Assembly: GCA_004352715.1 (NCBI GenBank)
Contig: SCFE01000018.1
Location: 2,246,675-2,310,674 of the forward strand
Reading direction: 5' to 3'
From: Hofstenia miamia
Lineage: Eukaryota; Xenacoelomorpha; Acoela
Length of the DNA: 64,000 nt
The notes beneath the pieces are model-generated. The model was not told the DNA's origin. It worked only from the letters and a program-made list of their open reading frames with translations, and ran no database searches. Both the position numbers and the translations under genes were made by a program. Positions 47,760 to 61,105 of the stretch are shown piece by piece (position 1 is the stretch's first letter; each line of letters begins with the position of its first letter).

Positions 47760-50700
47760 CCTATGTGTTGTAGCATTATTATATTATATATACACTTTGA
47801 ATGCCTGGGTTCGTTCTTGAGCAAGAAAAATGTTATACACACAATAATTTTATGTTCGTTTTGATCAAAAGTATATCAAAGAATGTCATTCATGTTAGAA
47901 ATGTATGGTCAATGTTTTTGAATTTCCAAAAATTTATGTATAGTACATATTATGTTTAAGTTATTTATAAAAGAAACAATTTATATTCATTGTATCTAAC
48001 AATGAAAGGACAATGTTGTGCTCTTTTCCTTAATGTTCCCACACTTTCGCAAGCAGTAAATACGATGAGGGCAAATCATTCACATGGTTGTCGATGCTTC
48101 CGACATTTTGTTTACTTGTTGTTATCTTACTTTATAAAAATGTGACTCATTTTTAGCGAGTGACATACGTATCAAGATAGTATGAAAGAAACCTCAAAAT
48201 GGGTATCTCAATACTTCTAGAACACTACAAACCACTTTTTTTCTTTGTACTTCAGCATATCATTTGGTTGTGTTTTTTTGAAATGTCTTATGTATTATTT
48301 TACAGATTAACATCGATATATAAATGCACAAAATGTAAAATGTAGTGCAAAGAAGATGTATTTTACAAGATGGGAAGTTTAAATCTTCAATTAAGGAAAA
48401 TTAACGTCAATTTACTGAGGAATTTTCCAATTTTTTGTGCGCTTATTTTAAAAAAAATGTAAACGTTTATAACTCACAAACTAATAAGAATATCCATAAG
48501 GTGATAGTGCCACAAAGTAGAATAAGTGTCTCTTCTTTCACTTTCGTACTTAAACCGCGACCTTTCGCAGTCTTATTGAGAGGTGATTTACGCAAATTCA
48601 GAGATTACGGAGCACACCTTAATAAGTAGCCTTGCCGTTTTGTGAGATTCTTCACACAGCAACAAACGAAGTTGTGTCACACAACATGCACAACTGAACA
48701 CAACAGAGCCATTAAATCTACTAATAAGCAGACTTCTGCGACGTTAATTTGCTTGTTATTACCGGCGGCGTGTGTATGTAGACACAAAAATTATATAGTA
48801 CACCCAAATAATCTTAATAAGGCAGCCTGGGGATCGCCAGCGGATGCTGATTTAAGCGGCCTTAGTAATCACACTTCTAGGAGCAAAAGTGCGAAACCTG
48901 ATCATGGTTTTACCCACTTTTCAGTCTGTGAACTACAACAGTAACCCCAACCACGGTTAAATGTGCCAAACCTATTCTCTCTAGGTATCAATTCCTGCAT
49001 ATATAAGTGACGTTATATTTATTGCTTGGTATGTGCATATTAGGGTTCTGCAGGATCATTAAGTCCCATGGGATTGAGATTTGGTACTACTTTTTGCGCA
49101 AAGTGCTTAGCACTTATCTGAATAGTCGATGTCATATCATTTTTTAAAAGGCAGAATATTTTGGATTCACTAAGTTTAATTATAAAGGCAATCTAAAGTG
49201 AGCGATTCAAAAAAATATTTTCTAAATATTATTTTAGCTTATCAATCTTTTGATTTTTAGGTTGTTTTTTAAAAAATCCTTAAAGTTGAAGATGGAAAAG
49301 ATGACGGTGCTGAGTAAGATTGTCATTGCTGTCTTTTTATTTTGGAAATTGACTAAATATTACACTTTAACTAATTGTAACTGCAAAATTCCTAAACTAT
49401 ATATATTTTCTGTACTTTTCACAACAAGGTATATCAATATATATTTAAGAATAGTAAAGCGATGCACAATTCTAAGTACTGGTGTCTGCATATACATACG
49501 AACACAACTTTTCCACGTTTATTTGACTATGCTCAGCTTACACATCTATAAATCAGACTTAATGTAAGAGTCTACTCGTAGAAGTGAAAACCCTAAAATT
49601 TTACTAACATTAATAAATTATATAAAATTTGACAAACTACATTTTGAAAAAACTATGTGTAGTTTGTCGATATCAATAACTCATGAAATTTCAATTCAGA
49701 ACATAATATAATGACCAAATTGTTTTAATGAAATGCGAAATTGTAAGTTTTATTACAATGAATTTTTGTTCCCCACAAAACACGTTCTGTTCTGTACACA
49801 ACACACAACGGTAAGCCTGTTAATAGGTGTGGTTGGTCTATCTACATAAAAATCAGCTAAGATTAGTTGTTGCTCTAATGAAATTTCGAATGTAGAGAAT
49901 AAAAAATATTCAAAAATTGGAATATTAATTGAAATTTGTTAATATTTTGAAGTGCTTCAAGCAAAACAACAACGCTTAGAGAAAACATGCAACGCTACGT
50001 GAGAACGTGTTCTCAAATAGATGTTTCAATATCTAGGGATTTCCAAATTTCATAATAATATTGCATGAAATTGTGGAAATTAGGTTGATCTCTAAAAAGA
50101 CATAAACTTAAAAGTCTAACATTTTTTAATTTTTCATAATTTTCTGAAAACAAATTAAACACAAATAACTTATGAACTAATATGAGACATTCCAAATCTG
50201 AATGCACCACATGATTGCGGAGGGATTCATATAGGTTCCAAAACGTGGAATCTTTTTTGTTTGCTACGAATCCATTTAAAGGATAGCTTTAACAACCAAA
50301 AATCATAGAAAGTGCTTGAAATGCTGACTTCGCCTCAGTTTTTTAGATAAAAGAATCCCAATATCATCTAGTTTTCATTAATCATAAAGTTGTGATGTCT
50401 GTGTCAAAATAGCTGGTTCGATTTTTGATCAGCGTTCTCATTATAAATACTTGTTTCACAATATGGCTTGTCAATAAAAATAATGCAGAGGGTGATCTAC
50501 ATAGTTTTAGGATCTTGATTTGAGTACTAGTGGTGTTTTTTTAGTTACTGTATAGTTTTCTGTATGCTATTGCAGCTGCAAATGTAAATAAGATTTTTAT
50601 TAAATGCCCTGTAAGTTCTCCTTTCAGTGATCAATTATAAGCAACAGTCGACATTGTGTGTCCTTGAATGTATGTACTATAATAAATATTTCTATTTAAA

Positions 50701-50990
50701 AGAATATATTCTTCATAAATAATTGTTTTTGAAATCTTCTTTCGAATTTTTATAGATAATAATGTGATGTTACAACAAAATGTTGACAGAGGTCCGACAA
50801 CGTTGGTTATTTCAGGAGTCCTGATAATATTTAGTAATCATGATTCTATAAAATATTTGCTTTTGCATATTTTGTCAAGTGCAAAGCAAGGCATCGGGAG
50901 TCCTCTTATGTATATCAGTCTGCCTAAGTGTATGACTAGGTAGATAAAAATGCTAGTATTGTTTGAATGAAAATTTACTAATTTTTTACA
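47760..50990. other. Intergenic region with a GC-raised stretch at 48500-48960
   Basis: Mostly AT-rich without exons. Between about 48500 and 48960 base composition rises and CpG is frequent (CCGGCGGCGTG, GATCGCCAGCGGATG). Two ORFs (48435-48629, 48642-48944) overlap it but show no domain. It could be a promoter, an old repeat or a gene remnant. Confidence 0.35.
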
Positions 50991-51008
50991 TATTGACCCT
51001 ATTCTTGT

Positions 51009-51041
51009 TGGGGGGGGGGGGGGGGNNNNNNNNNNNNNNNN
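51009..51041. other. Poly-G run and 16-base gap
   Basis: A 17-base G run abuts N 51026-51041, directly before the Tc1-like element. Probably a low-quality join. Confidence 0.7.
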
Positions 51042-51053
51042 GGTGGCTTTCCT

Positions 51054-52616
51054 CAGTACTGGAAAAATTTGTCATAAATATTTCTAACAAATGGACGCCA
51101 AGAATTTCATAGGTATTTTTAAGATAGATTTGGTTTTGCAGAAAGAGGAATTCATCAATGTTGTAGCATAATTATCACTGTTTGCTGTAAATCTCAAGAA
51201 GAAATCCTACAATGTTTGTGGGTAGCTAACCTTTTCTTGGAACATGTATTCGGCGACTTCACACCAAATCTGAGTATCTGTAAATAATTTCATTAGTTGA
51301 GCTATTTCTAGTCCATTTAAATTGAAAATGTCGAACAACAGTCTTTCTTTGCCAAATATGATTCCTGGTTATGTACATCTTGTCATCAGTGAGTTGATTA
51401 TCTCCAAACTTTTGGAAGGGATGAATCAACTTAATATTGCCCGACTTGTAGAGCGGCCTCAAAGTACTGTCTGTGATATCATCAGACGTTTCACTTCTGA
51501 AAACATCATTGCCCCCAAGCCAAAGTCCGGAAGACAAAGAAAACCTTCAGGACATCCCAATCAGCCTTTCAAAGCGAAATCCCAGGAAGACTTCAGAGTA
51601 ACTTTGCAATGAATGGGCTGATGGTCACCCAGTGACTGCAAGAAATGTGCATAACATCCTGAAGAAGTACTCAAATCTGAATTCGTGGCACCCAGAAAGC
51701 CATTCTAAACCTTAAAACAAAGATTACGATGTCCGAGGTGGGCCAGGTTGATGAGAGACAATTCATCTGAACATTGATCTAATGTTATATTTTCAGATGA
51801 GTTAAGCTTTGAGCTATACTCATCACAAGGAATTTTGATAAAGAGACCAACTGGGCAGAAGTTCAGATTCTTGATTCAATTTACTCGGGGGAACATGGGT
51901 ATGGGGTGCAATATGGAACTCTGGCTTTCGCAAGTTGTTCACATCACTGGTACTCTCCGAAGCTCTCAATATGCTCGGATTCTAGAAAAGGAACTCTTGC
52001 TATTCCTTACAAGTGATTCAATATATCAGCAAGATATATATCCATGTCATACCTCCAAAAGAAATAAAGAACTTCTAAAATTATGGGGTTGCTGACTTGC
52101 GTGGCCAATCTCCAGTACGTAACATTATCAAAAATATGTGGAAAGTGGTCAAATATCGAATTGAACACCATACTCTTCACACTGAAGTCGAGATGGCAAG
52201 CGCAGTAAAGAAAAAATTTTATGGAATTCCCAACAGTTTTATTGAAAAACCTTGAAGCTGTTATTCGGTCAAAGGGACACCCTACAAAATATTAGAAGAG
52301 GCAATTTTGTTGCTAAGTGCCTGTATTGCATCAATTATTAATTTATGTATCTTATTTTGAATTTACTTTTTTCGGATTTGTTCATTTGTTAAAATTTTTT
52401 CAGGTGCCTGAATACATTTTTTTAATACAAGTTTTCCAATTTTGATTAAAAATTAACAGCCAATTGTTATTCTACATATTTTATGGTATTGGACATACAG
52501 ATTTTCGTTTCTTAATCAAAATAACACTTAGTTATAATTTTAGACATACTCTATCCAATGAATGTTCATTATTTCTTCAAAATACCAAGGTGGTCGAGTA
52601 CATATTTCCAGTACTG
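51054..52616 (+). mobile_element. Tc1-like DNA transposon, about 1.56 kb (second copy)
   Basis: The left end CAGTACTGGAAAAATT and the right end ATTTCCAGTACTG mirror each other and match the element at 11597-13154; TA follows the right end. Plus-strand transposase is decayed: helix-turn-helix part 51322-51612 (LNIARLVERPQSTVCDIIRR), then VIFSDEL (first Asp) and QQDIYPCHTS (second Asp) with stops between. Unlike the 11.6-kb copy it keeps the DNA-binding domain but has more stops in the catalytic part. Confidence 0.88.
51322..52095 (+). pseudogene. Tc1-like transposase, broken (second copy)
   Basis: 51322-51612 encodes the N-terminal paired-like DNA-binding domain; 51835-52095 a catalytic piece beginning KRPTGQKFRF. 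At the second Asp the usual DGAPCH reads DIYPCH. Stops and frameshifts separate the parts. Confidence 0.85.
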
Positions 52617-54589
52617 TATTTAATTATAAAACTCTCATAGATTTGTGACTAAGATTAATTTTGTCTTATTTTTTATCCCAGGACACTCTGATGACGTAAT
52701 TTTTCAAGTGTCTCACAATTTAAAAATTTCTATGCAAAAATTAAGTGCCTACATATCATAAACTTTTTGAAAGGCAACCACCGGATAATAAAGTGAGCCT
52801 AAAAACATTTTCCTACTGCTTTCTGAGCATGAGTGAATGTTTATAACACAAGTATAGTTATACATTTACTCAAACAATTTGATATGTGAAAAAAATTTGG
52901 AATGAAACTTCAAACTCTTTAAAGCAGCTTTAATAAGAACCTATCATAGTGCATTCAAATGTATGGAATTTAGCACTATTTGTAGGAATGTGACTACAGC
53001 CACAGTTTCTGCATACTTCAAAATTTCATTACAATTTTGTCTAGTTATATTTTATAGATGCCAAGCTACATGTTTGTCTCCAGGGTTTTGATTTCTCATT
53101 CTGGTTCCAAAAATACTGCCACATGCATTTCCGTCCATTGAATTTAATAAAACACTTCCATTTAAATATCTTTAACCATTTTTAATGAAAGTCAGTTGCC
53201 TGAAGGTTCTTCTAATTGACAAAATAACTTCTTTAAAGAAGTTGAATTCTACAATTGTCGTCAACGTTTTGAAATTTAATTTCTATATTATATGTACTTA
53301 TATTATATAATACTGTTGAATTTTTCATTGTTTTTAAGAATTTTATTAGTTTTAGTAAAAACATTCAGAAATATATATATATATATATATACAAAAATAT
53401 ATATATCAGTATTGAAATACCGGTAAATATAATTTGTAAACGTAACTTTTTTCGGTTTAACTTGGTTGGAAGTAATTTATATATACCTTCTTAGTGTCAA
53501 TAATTTTTTAATATTCTTAATTTCAATGTCTGGCATAATATTTTGGTTTCAAATTCTAGTCCGTATTTAATTAGATGAAATACTAGTAGTGGTCTCATCA
53601 TTTTTAATTTTTCAAGATTATTTATAAAAACCAATATAATCCTCACATGCGCATTTTTTGGTAAATGTATTAAATATATTTGTGTCTTTGGTGTTCGATT
53701 TTCGTTTCTCAGTGCTATATAGAAATCCAACATTTTCATAGTTTGGGCTGATCAAGCAATAACGGAATTTCATTTTCACCGTTAAAATGGTTGCTACTCA
53801 TTCAATAATAAATTATTTGTTATTAAAACGTTTCATCAATAAGACAGAATTTTTTGAGAAATTCATTTTTTCTTTGATCTATGTATACAATACTATTCGT
53901 TAACGGTATTTGAAAAAGTTAACATCTTTTTTACAAGACTGTGCAATTTACATCATAACATACTGCTCCTCTATAAAATTCATTTAGGGTTAATACACTA
54001 TCTTATCACCTAATTTTGGCATACTTGAAATTTTAATTCCATTCAAAATTAAGAAGTTAATTGCTTCTACATGGTAACGGAATTTCAATGACCCTGTTAC
54101 CAGGCATGGATTCTAGAATTTTTTACGATTACTCCCCACTATTGCATTAATTTTATTATATATGAAGTCTTAGACGCATATAAATATAAAGACGAACAGC
54201 ATAGCTTCAATCTTAAATTTTCACTCTAAGTGCTAACTATCGCCTGAGGAGGCCCAGCTATTGATATTTTTCGTAGTAATTCTGTTGAATTTACGAAAAT
54301 CGTATTAATTTAGTCCGTTCTACTAGAAAATTTATTGTTTGGTTTTGTCATTGAACTTTGAATTACCGCTTTAATAATGAAAAGGCCTTATTATCAATGT
54401 ATATGTAGACATCTAGGCTTCTAAGAGGGCTTTATAAAATGATTGTGCTGTTGACTTTTCACTAATTATATGTATCAACCATTTGCACCTATCTCTTACC
54501 GTAGATTATTATAGCTTTAGCCTTAAGTGTCTATTAAATGCTCAAACAACGAAAACCATATACTATACCGTTGGTGTTTCTCCAGGCGG
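52617..54589. other. Intergenic AT-rich sequence
   Basis: No gene supported. A (TA)n tract lies at about 53371-53408. Confidence 0.4.
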
Positions 54590-54646
54590 ACTTGGGTGGG
54601 TCTTAGTCATGAACCTCAGCGGTTCATGGCTGTAGCCCACCCAAGT
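54590..54646. repeat. Strong 57-base stem-loop
   Basis: ACTTGGGTGGG at the left pairs exactly with CCCACCCAAGT at the right, and an inner ATGAACC/GGTTCAT pair closes a five-base loop. It is GC-rich against an AT-rich background. A further CCCACCCAA copy follows at about 54658. Confidence 0.75.
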
Positions 54647-54649
54647 CTC

Positions 54650-56310
54650 TCACTTAGCCCACCCAAATCACGTCCCCTCGACGATTGAAAATGATCCCAG
54701 CTCATCTCTCACCAAAATTTCATTCTATTCTTTGTGAAAGTACAAAGTAAATTTAAATTTCAATTAGATAAAAATTATATTATTAAGTAAAAAACAATAC
54801 ATTATTATTGTTAAATATATCATTGCTAATATAAATGAAGAATAAATGGAGAGAATAACACAATATTAAACATGACTTTTAGTGATTCTCTTGTAATTTA
54901 TCTACCTGCTACATCAAAACTCTACATTGCTCCTAGCAGTTCATTTTAAAGGTTTGATTAGCCAACAAAATAGGTTTTTTGACACATTAATCTTTTGCAA
55001 ATTGGAATTGTTTCTATAAAAACTTTTAAAAGCTTATAACTCAATAAATAATAAAAATATCTAAAATCTGAAAACTCATTTCATTTTCACGTCTCTATTG
55101 GCTTTACACCGCCTCATTACCTGAACGATAGGTATGAAAAGAAGTTGAAGTTTTGCAAAAATCGGATTAATTAATATTTTCATGTGCTTCAAACACAGAA
55201 ATAAATTCTATCCCAAATTTTGCTTAACAAAATTGTTTGCAAATACGGGCAAACCGATTTTCTTATGGATGCAATAGGCAGTTTCGGGTTCATTAAATTA
55301 ACCAATTTGTATAAAGCAACTAAAAGTATATTGTGGCAACATATAGTCTTTGAGTGACTCCCAGATCTGAATTTTTCATTTTTTTGAAAGCGAATTGAAT
55401 ATTTTCTCAATGGTAAATTCAAACTTATTTTTCAACCTTATAAAATTTATTTTTGCTAATTCTTGGAATATGGCAGTCCTAGCGCATAGTATTAGAAATT
55501 AAAATTTTCATGCATTGATTTGAATCAATGGGTTCCGCTCAGAGAAGGGACATGATCCGCCCCATTTCCTGACAAAAGAAAATATATGCAACATTTTGTT
55601 TCAGCCAATAACAAAATTTCCTGTTATGCCATCTACAAACATTGCTACGAAGCGCAAGGAAGAGCTGATAAATGTTTTCAGGATAATTTAGTGCAGTTCT
55701 TTTAAAATTGACCTTCAAATCAATTTTCCAAAATATGCAATGAAAATATCTATCCTTTTGGCAGCAGGTTGAATATGTGCCAAGTAGTTTGTGATGCTCG
55801 CACTTTGGTGTTCTCACTTAAACGCATCAGTTTTTTCAGACTCCAAGAATCTGTAGTGAGGCTACCAAGATTAAGTCTGGATTCAATTAATAAATAGCAA
55901 TATGTCATTTGCAGTTCACAAATACTTTCTGAAGAATTCTGCTTAAAACATTAAATGAATAAATAATTTTATAAAACTAATCAACAAAATTTATATTGAA
56001 AGTACTGTTTAGAAATAAATCTGTATGAAAAAGTCTCATTAATGTTGTCATTTAGTGTGGCTTCATTGTAGTTGCGTAAATGTTTACTTTCGAAATTTTG
56101 TTAATGTGATTTACTGCGCAACTATAGGTAGCCCATCCTATCCTTAGATCCTAGACTCGCTTCTGTCATATATCAGTTTGGTAACATTTGTATCTTAGAT
56201 GGATTTATAAGCATACAACCAATTTCATATCATTCAATTAAATTATTACTTAAACATTTTCAGATGCATTAGTTTTTTTGAAAAATCTAGGGTCGTTTGA
56301 ATCTTTCGGT

Positions 56311-56354
<44 letters not shown>

Positions 56355-58430
56355 TATATATATGCAATCTATTCATTTGCAAATATTAAAAATGCAATGA
56401 TGCTAAGACAGGTAAACCTGAAAACAAGAATTTTCAACTTGAAAGTCTATGGTTAATGCAGATAGGAGTCAGTATAAGTCGCCAAAATATAGAAAGCCAA
56501 AACCTATTGTAATATTTATAAATGATTCCATCTCGAATAAAATCAAAACTATGAGTTCAATTTGAGCCATTCAACAATCAATGAATAAATGATCTACTGT
56601 AAAGTAATACATACATAAGAAATGAAATCATACGAAATCTCATTTAATTTAAAGACAAATTGAATATAACTTGTGTTTATGCTATGGTAGGGTAGGTAAT
56701 ACTGTTGTTGCAGTGCAGTTCAGGTCAGGTTTGCAAATTATATTATAATAAAATTTGTGCTGAGTCATGTCGGGTCGGGTATCCGCAGTGGACTGGANNN
56801 NNNNATATATATATATATATATATATATAGGTTTCAGTGAATTGGCTAAATTGTTGTTTCACTTAGACACTTCACTAAATCATTACTTTGGATGAGGATT
56901 GGGACTAAAGTAAGGGTTAGGTCCTCTAGATTAAGGATTTTTCATGTAAATACAAGAAATGTCTAGATATTTTAGAGTTTTCAAGAAGTTATATAAATGA
57001 AACAGCAACTTCACATATTCACTTAGATTTAGTATTTTCATGAAATTCATTATTTCGCAATTTTTGAATTTTTGGTTAGATCAACCATTATTTATGGTCA
57101 TGTAGCATGTAGCTTAGCCTGGTATTTGTAAAAATAGATCTAGAAAATGGAGAATTTCTCATAATAGCTAACATCGACATCGCCATCATATAATATATCT
57201 TTTGCAACGGAATTGCATGGGGTTTCATTCACATGTGGTTGTCTGCAAACTCCGAAAAGACTATGAAGTACAACAACTTTCAAATCTGTGAATTCAATTG
57301 AATTATCAAAGTATTCCAATGAATGCCTGAATAGATGAAATACATTGTAAAGTAAAAATAGGTTCAACCTGCTTATGCGAGAATGAATATACATTTATTG
57401 TAGAAAACAGTTGGTTTTTGTTTACAATTGACAATTTATTCTGCTTTAACTGGTAATAGAAACATGCTTCCTAGCTAACCGGATTAAACCTATATTTTAA
57501 GAGACTTTTATTTGTTATCAAATTTACCTAAATTGATTGATCCTAAAAGGAAATATATTTAGAAAAATCTAAGTAAACATAATTTCTATTAGAAATTTTA
57601 CATAAACTATACCACGTTAATTGTCATAAAATGCATTATAAATTTTAGGATGTGGTAAGAATTTCCGAAAATTAAAGGCATTTATTGTCTTTTACATTGT
57701 TGGAAACAACATTTTCTAGATGAGCTTAACCAGTGAACTTAAAGTAACAAACTGCTTTTTTCAAGTTTTTGAAATGTTCACAAAATCAGGATGTCTAAAA
57801 CTCATGGAATCAACGGCTATTCACAGCTATTTCTCTTCCTATAGAGAAACCATACAAACATTGTTTAATCGTGATGTTCACAATGTCAATTTTTAAAGGT
57901 GATACTTTTAATTAGTTCATAAATCATAACAGTATTTTAGAAATTCCACAATAAATCTATAATGAAAATGGTTAGAATTGGCCTTTTTTAAATATTCTTG
58001 TGATATTTTTAGATGAATACTAGTTCAGTACATTCACGAACTACTAAGTCAATGGTACATTGAATGCTTAACAGAATTTATGTAGGTGAGCAAATATTAC
58101 AATAAAAATAGTATATTCAAAAACTGTTTACAATTTTATTTTACAATAAATCTCTAGACAATACTATCGAATTGAAAATTTATGTTCATTGTAAATATGA
58201 TGTCCACAAACTTCTAAAATTTTGCACAGAACAAATATTATTTAAATTTTTTGAAAATATTTCGAGCTTAATTCAAGTATTGTCTAACTCCTACGCTAAG
58301 CTACAAGTACTTCTAATGCATTTGAAACTATTTCACATCATATTGAAGAAAATGTCACCTCTTGATGTAATAGTTGGCAGATATTTTTCAAGTGATCTAA
58401 AATAAAATCGGCGTTATATTTAGGAATAGG
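54650..58430. other. Intergenic AT-rich sequence
   Basis: No gene supported. It contains (TA)n tracts at about 56314-56363 and 56806-56829 (next to a 7-base gap) and a GGGTCGGGTA patch at about 56770. Confidence 0.4.
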
Positions 58431-58590
58431 CGGTATATATATATATATATAAATATATACTATATATACAACAAAGAGTGCTAACACTAAACTAAATTTA
58501 TCCAAGTGTACATGCAGAAATTATGCATAATAGTGTAGTCAATTGTAAATATTTATTTCCCCGCAATTGGTTACAGGCTATATATATATA

Positions 58591-59259
58591 NNNNNNNNNN
58601 NNNNNNNNNNNNNNNNNNNNNNNNNNNNNNNNNNNNNNNNNNNNNNNNNNNNNNNNNNNNNNNNNNNNNNNNNNNNNNNNNNNNNNNNNNNNNNNNNNNN
58701 NNNNNNNNNNNNNNNNNNNNNNNNNNNNNNNNNNNNNNNNNNNNNNNNNNNNNNNNNNNNNNNNNNNNNNNNNNNNNNNNNNNNNNNNNNNNNNNNNNNN
58801 NNNNNNNNNNNNNNNNNNNNNNNNNNNNNNNNNNNNNNNNNNNNNNNNNNNNNNNNNNNNNNNNNNNNNNNNNNNNNNNNNNNNNNNNNNNNNNNNNNNN
58901 NNNNNNNNNNNNNNNNNNNNNNNNNNNNNNNNNNNNNNNNNNNNNNNNNNNNNNNNNNNNNNNNNNNNNNNNNNNNNNNNNNNNNNNNNNNNNNNNNNNN
59001 NNNNNNNNNNNNNNNNNNNNNNNNNNNNNNNNNNNNNNNNNNNNNNNNNNNNNNNNNNNNNNNNNNNNNNNNNNNNNNNNNNNNNNNNNNNNNNNNNNNN
59101 NNNNNNNNNNNNNNNNNNNNNNNNNNNNNNNNNNNNNNNNNNNNNNNNNNNNNNNNNNNNNNNNNNNNNNNNNNNNNNNNNNNNNNNNNNNNNNNNNNNN
59201 NNNNNNNNNNNNNNNNNNNNNNNNNNNNNNNNNNNNNNNNNNNNNNNNNNNNNNNNNNN
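58591..59259. other. Assembly gap (669 N)
   Basis: Left edge is a short TA run. Confidence 0.95.
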
Positions 59260-59442
59260 CCAAGAACGTTAATTATAATTGTCGAGTATATCATTTTTAA
59301 GCAAGCAGTAAGAAAATATCATAGTACAAATGTTTTGAATAATAATGAAAACTAGCTAGATCATGAAATATGGAGTGTAGGTATAATACATCAATTATAC
59401 AGCTGAATTAGAAAAAAGTTGATTTTTGGGACATCATAATAT

Positions 59443-59444
<2 letters not shown>

Positions 59445-59476
<32 letters not shown>
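59445..59476. repeat. (TA)n microsatellite
   Basis: TA run in non-coding sequence. Confidence 0.85.
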
Positions 59477-59479
<3 letters not shown>

Positions 59480-60037
59480 ATATATATTATCAAATAACTG
59501 ACTTAAGTAGGTTTTTCTAATTTTTTCAAAATATTCGAGGACCTAATAGTGCTTCTGCTTGTACTGTCTTTTTTCTCATCAAAATAGTTCTAAAATCAAG
59601 TGAAGTTTGAAGCCTAGTCTTGCTCTGAATTTCCTCTGAGACTTCACCTCATATTATTTCCGACTAGATTTTACTTCATTATCTTTACTCAGGATCCAGT
59701 TACAATTCAGAGTTACTTAAAAGCTTTTAATTTCCCAATTCCAAACATTTGCTATTCTATTTCCATTTGCAATACATTGTCGCCCTCTCTCCCTTAACTT
59801 AGTTAGCAAGTTTTACCCTGATTTCTGTTTATTAATATAACCGCTTTCATTCGAGAATTTGCTTGCTTCCTAATGTAGGACACAGTGTTTGTGAAACATT
59901 GTATAACACTATTTTTTGCCCATATTACTAATAATTTTAAAATAATGATATAAATGAAAAGGAAATTTAATACAGAACATATGTAGCATTTTATAAACCT
60001 GCAAAACAAAACTGTTTAGAGTACTAGAGGTGAATGT

Positions 60038-60325
60038 TCATACGCGACTAGAAAATCGGCGAGTGGCATTGCTGGGCTTGTCCAAGAAAGACGCGTTTTC
60101 TCGAATGTTTCGCATGCCAAATAATCGTTTCAAAGCATTGCGAAACTGTCGATTGAGCAGCGTGTAGAGAACGGGATTTATTGTAGAATTGGCATATCCT
60201 GTCCAAAGAAATATCGAGAATGCATAGAAGTTGATGGTTTCAATGCCGCCCCAGAGTGGTGAAAATGTGTATATGACCATGTATGGGAACCAGCATAATG
60301 TAAAAATGCCAAATATGATAAAAAC
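60038..60325 (-). CDS. Aminergic-type class A GPCR, last exon (TM6-TM7)
   Basis: The exon opens behind a GTTTAG acceptor and encodes VFIIFGIFTLCWFPYM (TM6 with the CWxP motif), an extracellular loop, and TM7 FLWTGYANSTINPVLY with the NPxxY motif. Helix 8 FRNALKRLFG and a short basic tail follow. The W-GYxNSxxNPxxY pattern and FRxAxKRL are characteristic of biogenic amine receptors (serotonin, dopamine, octopamine/tyramine, histamine); the subtype needs the missing exons. The last residues SRV fit a class I PDZ ligand (S-x-V). Upstream exons lie further along the minus strand, in the 1-kb gap at 61106-62105 or beyond the window. Confidence 0.85.
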   Translation of the reverse strand, partial: VFIIFGIFTLCWFPYMVIYTFSPLWGGIETINFYAFSIFLWTGYANSTINPVLYTLLNRQFRNALKRLFGMRNIRENASFLDKPSNATRRFSSRV

Positions 60326-61073
60326 CTAAACAAATTTATTTTAATTTTGCGAAGTGTATGTAAATATAGAAAAACATAATATATAGCTAATTTAACATCA
60401 TAATTGCAATTAGGAAAGCATGCGTAGGTTAATGTCTGAATGCTATTCATAAGTGATATTTAACGAAAACCAAGTGTAATTCGATGTTAAAAATTATTAT
60501 ATTAAATGAAGACCTCCCCCGCTTATTAAGAAATCATTGTCAATATTGAAAATTTACTCCTATTTAAAACACTCGCGCAGACAGATATTTTTGTAAAGCG
60601 AAATTCAGAGTTAGCAAAAAGAAAAAAATAATACAATTTCACTACTCTTTCAATATAATAGTAAAATGTTTTCAAAGAAATATCAAATACAAAAATGCAC
60701 GGTTCAATTTACATGTATTGGCTGGGATTTGCTTCTTCTTTGGCGAGTTGCCAAAGTGTCAAGTGTCAAGAATATAAGCTAGAAAATTGATGGGTGTATT
60801 TAAATGGTCCTATTTGGCTGCATTTTTTATGAAAATTCAAATTTGGACGTTGTGAATGCACTTCTTTTGTAATCAAATTCAAAAAGCTTATCCATGAATA
60901 GCATCAGATGGGAATTCAGTGTATATAAATAAGACATTAATAATTTTAGATTTTGCAAAAGTTCCACATATTTAGTCCATCTAACATTAACATAAGATTT
61001 AGGCGTGTTCTGTAAAATTATTTTTCTTTTATTTAGATTATATCTGTAATCTACCTCAAAGCTATATAAATAT

Positions 61074-61077
<4 letters not shown>

Positions 61078-61105
<28 letters not shown>

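Noticed and set aside
49250-49567. 105-codon plus-strand ORF with hydrophobic stretches
   Set aside because: No homology recognised and AT-biased codons typical of random ORFs here.
55189-55817. Two minus-strand ORFs of 77 and 92 codons
   Set aside because: Open by chance in AT-rich DNA; no domain, and hydropathy is unremarkable.
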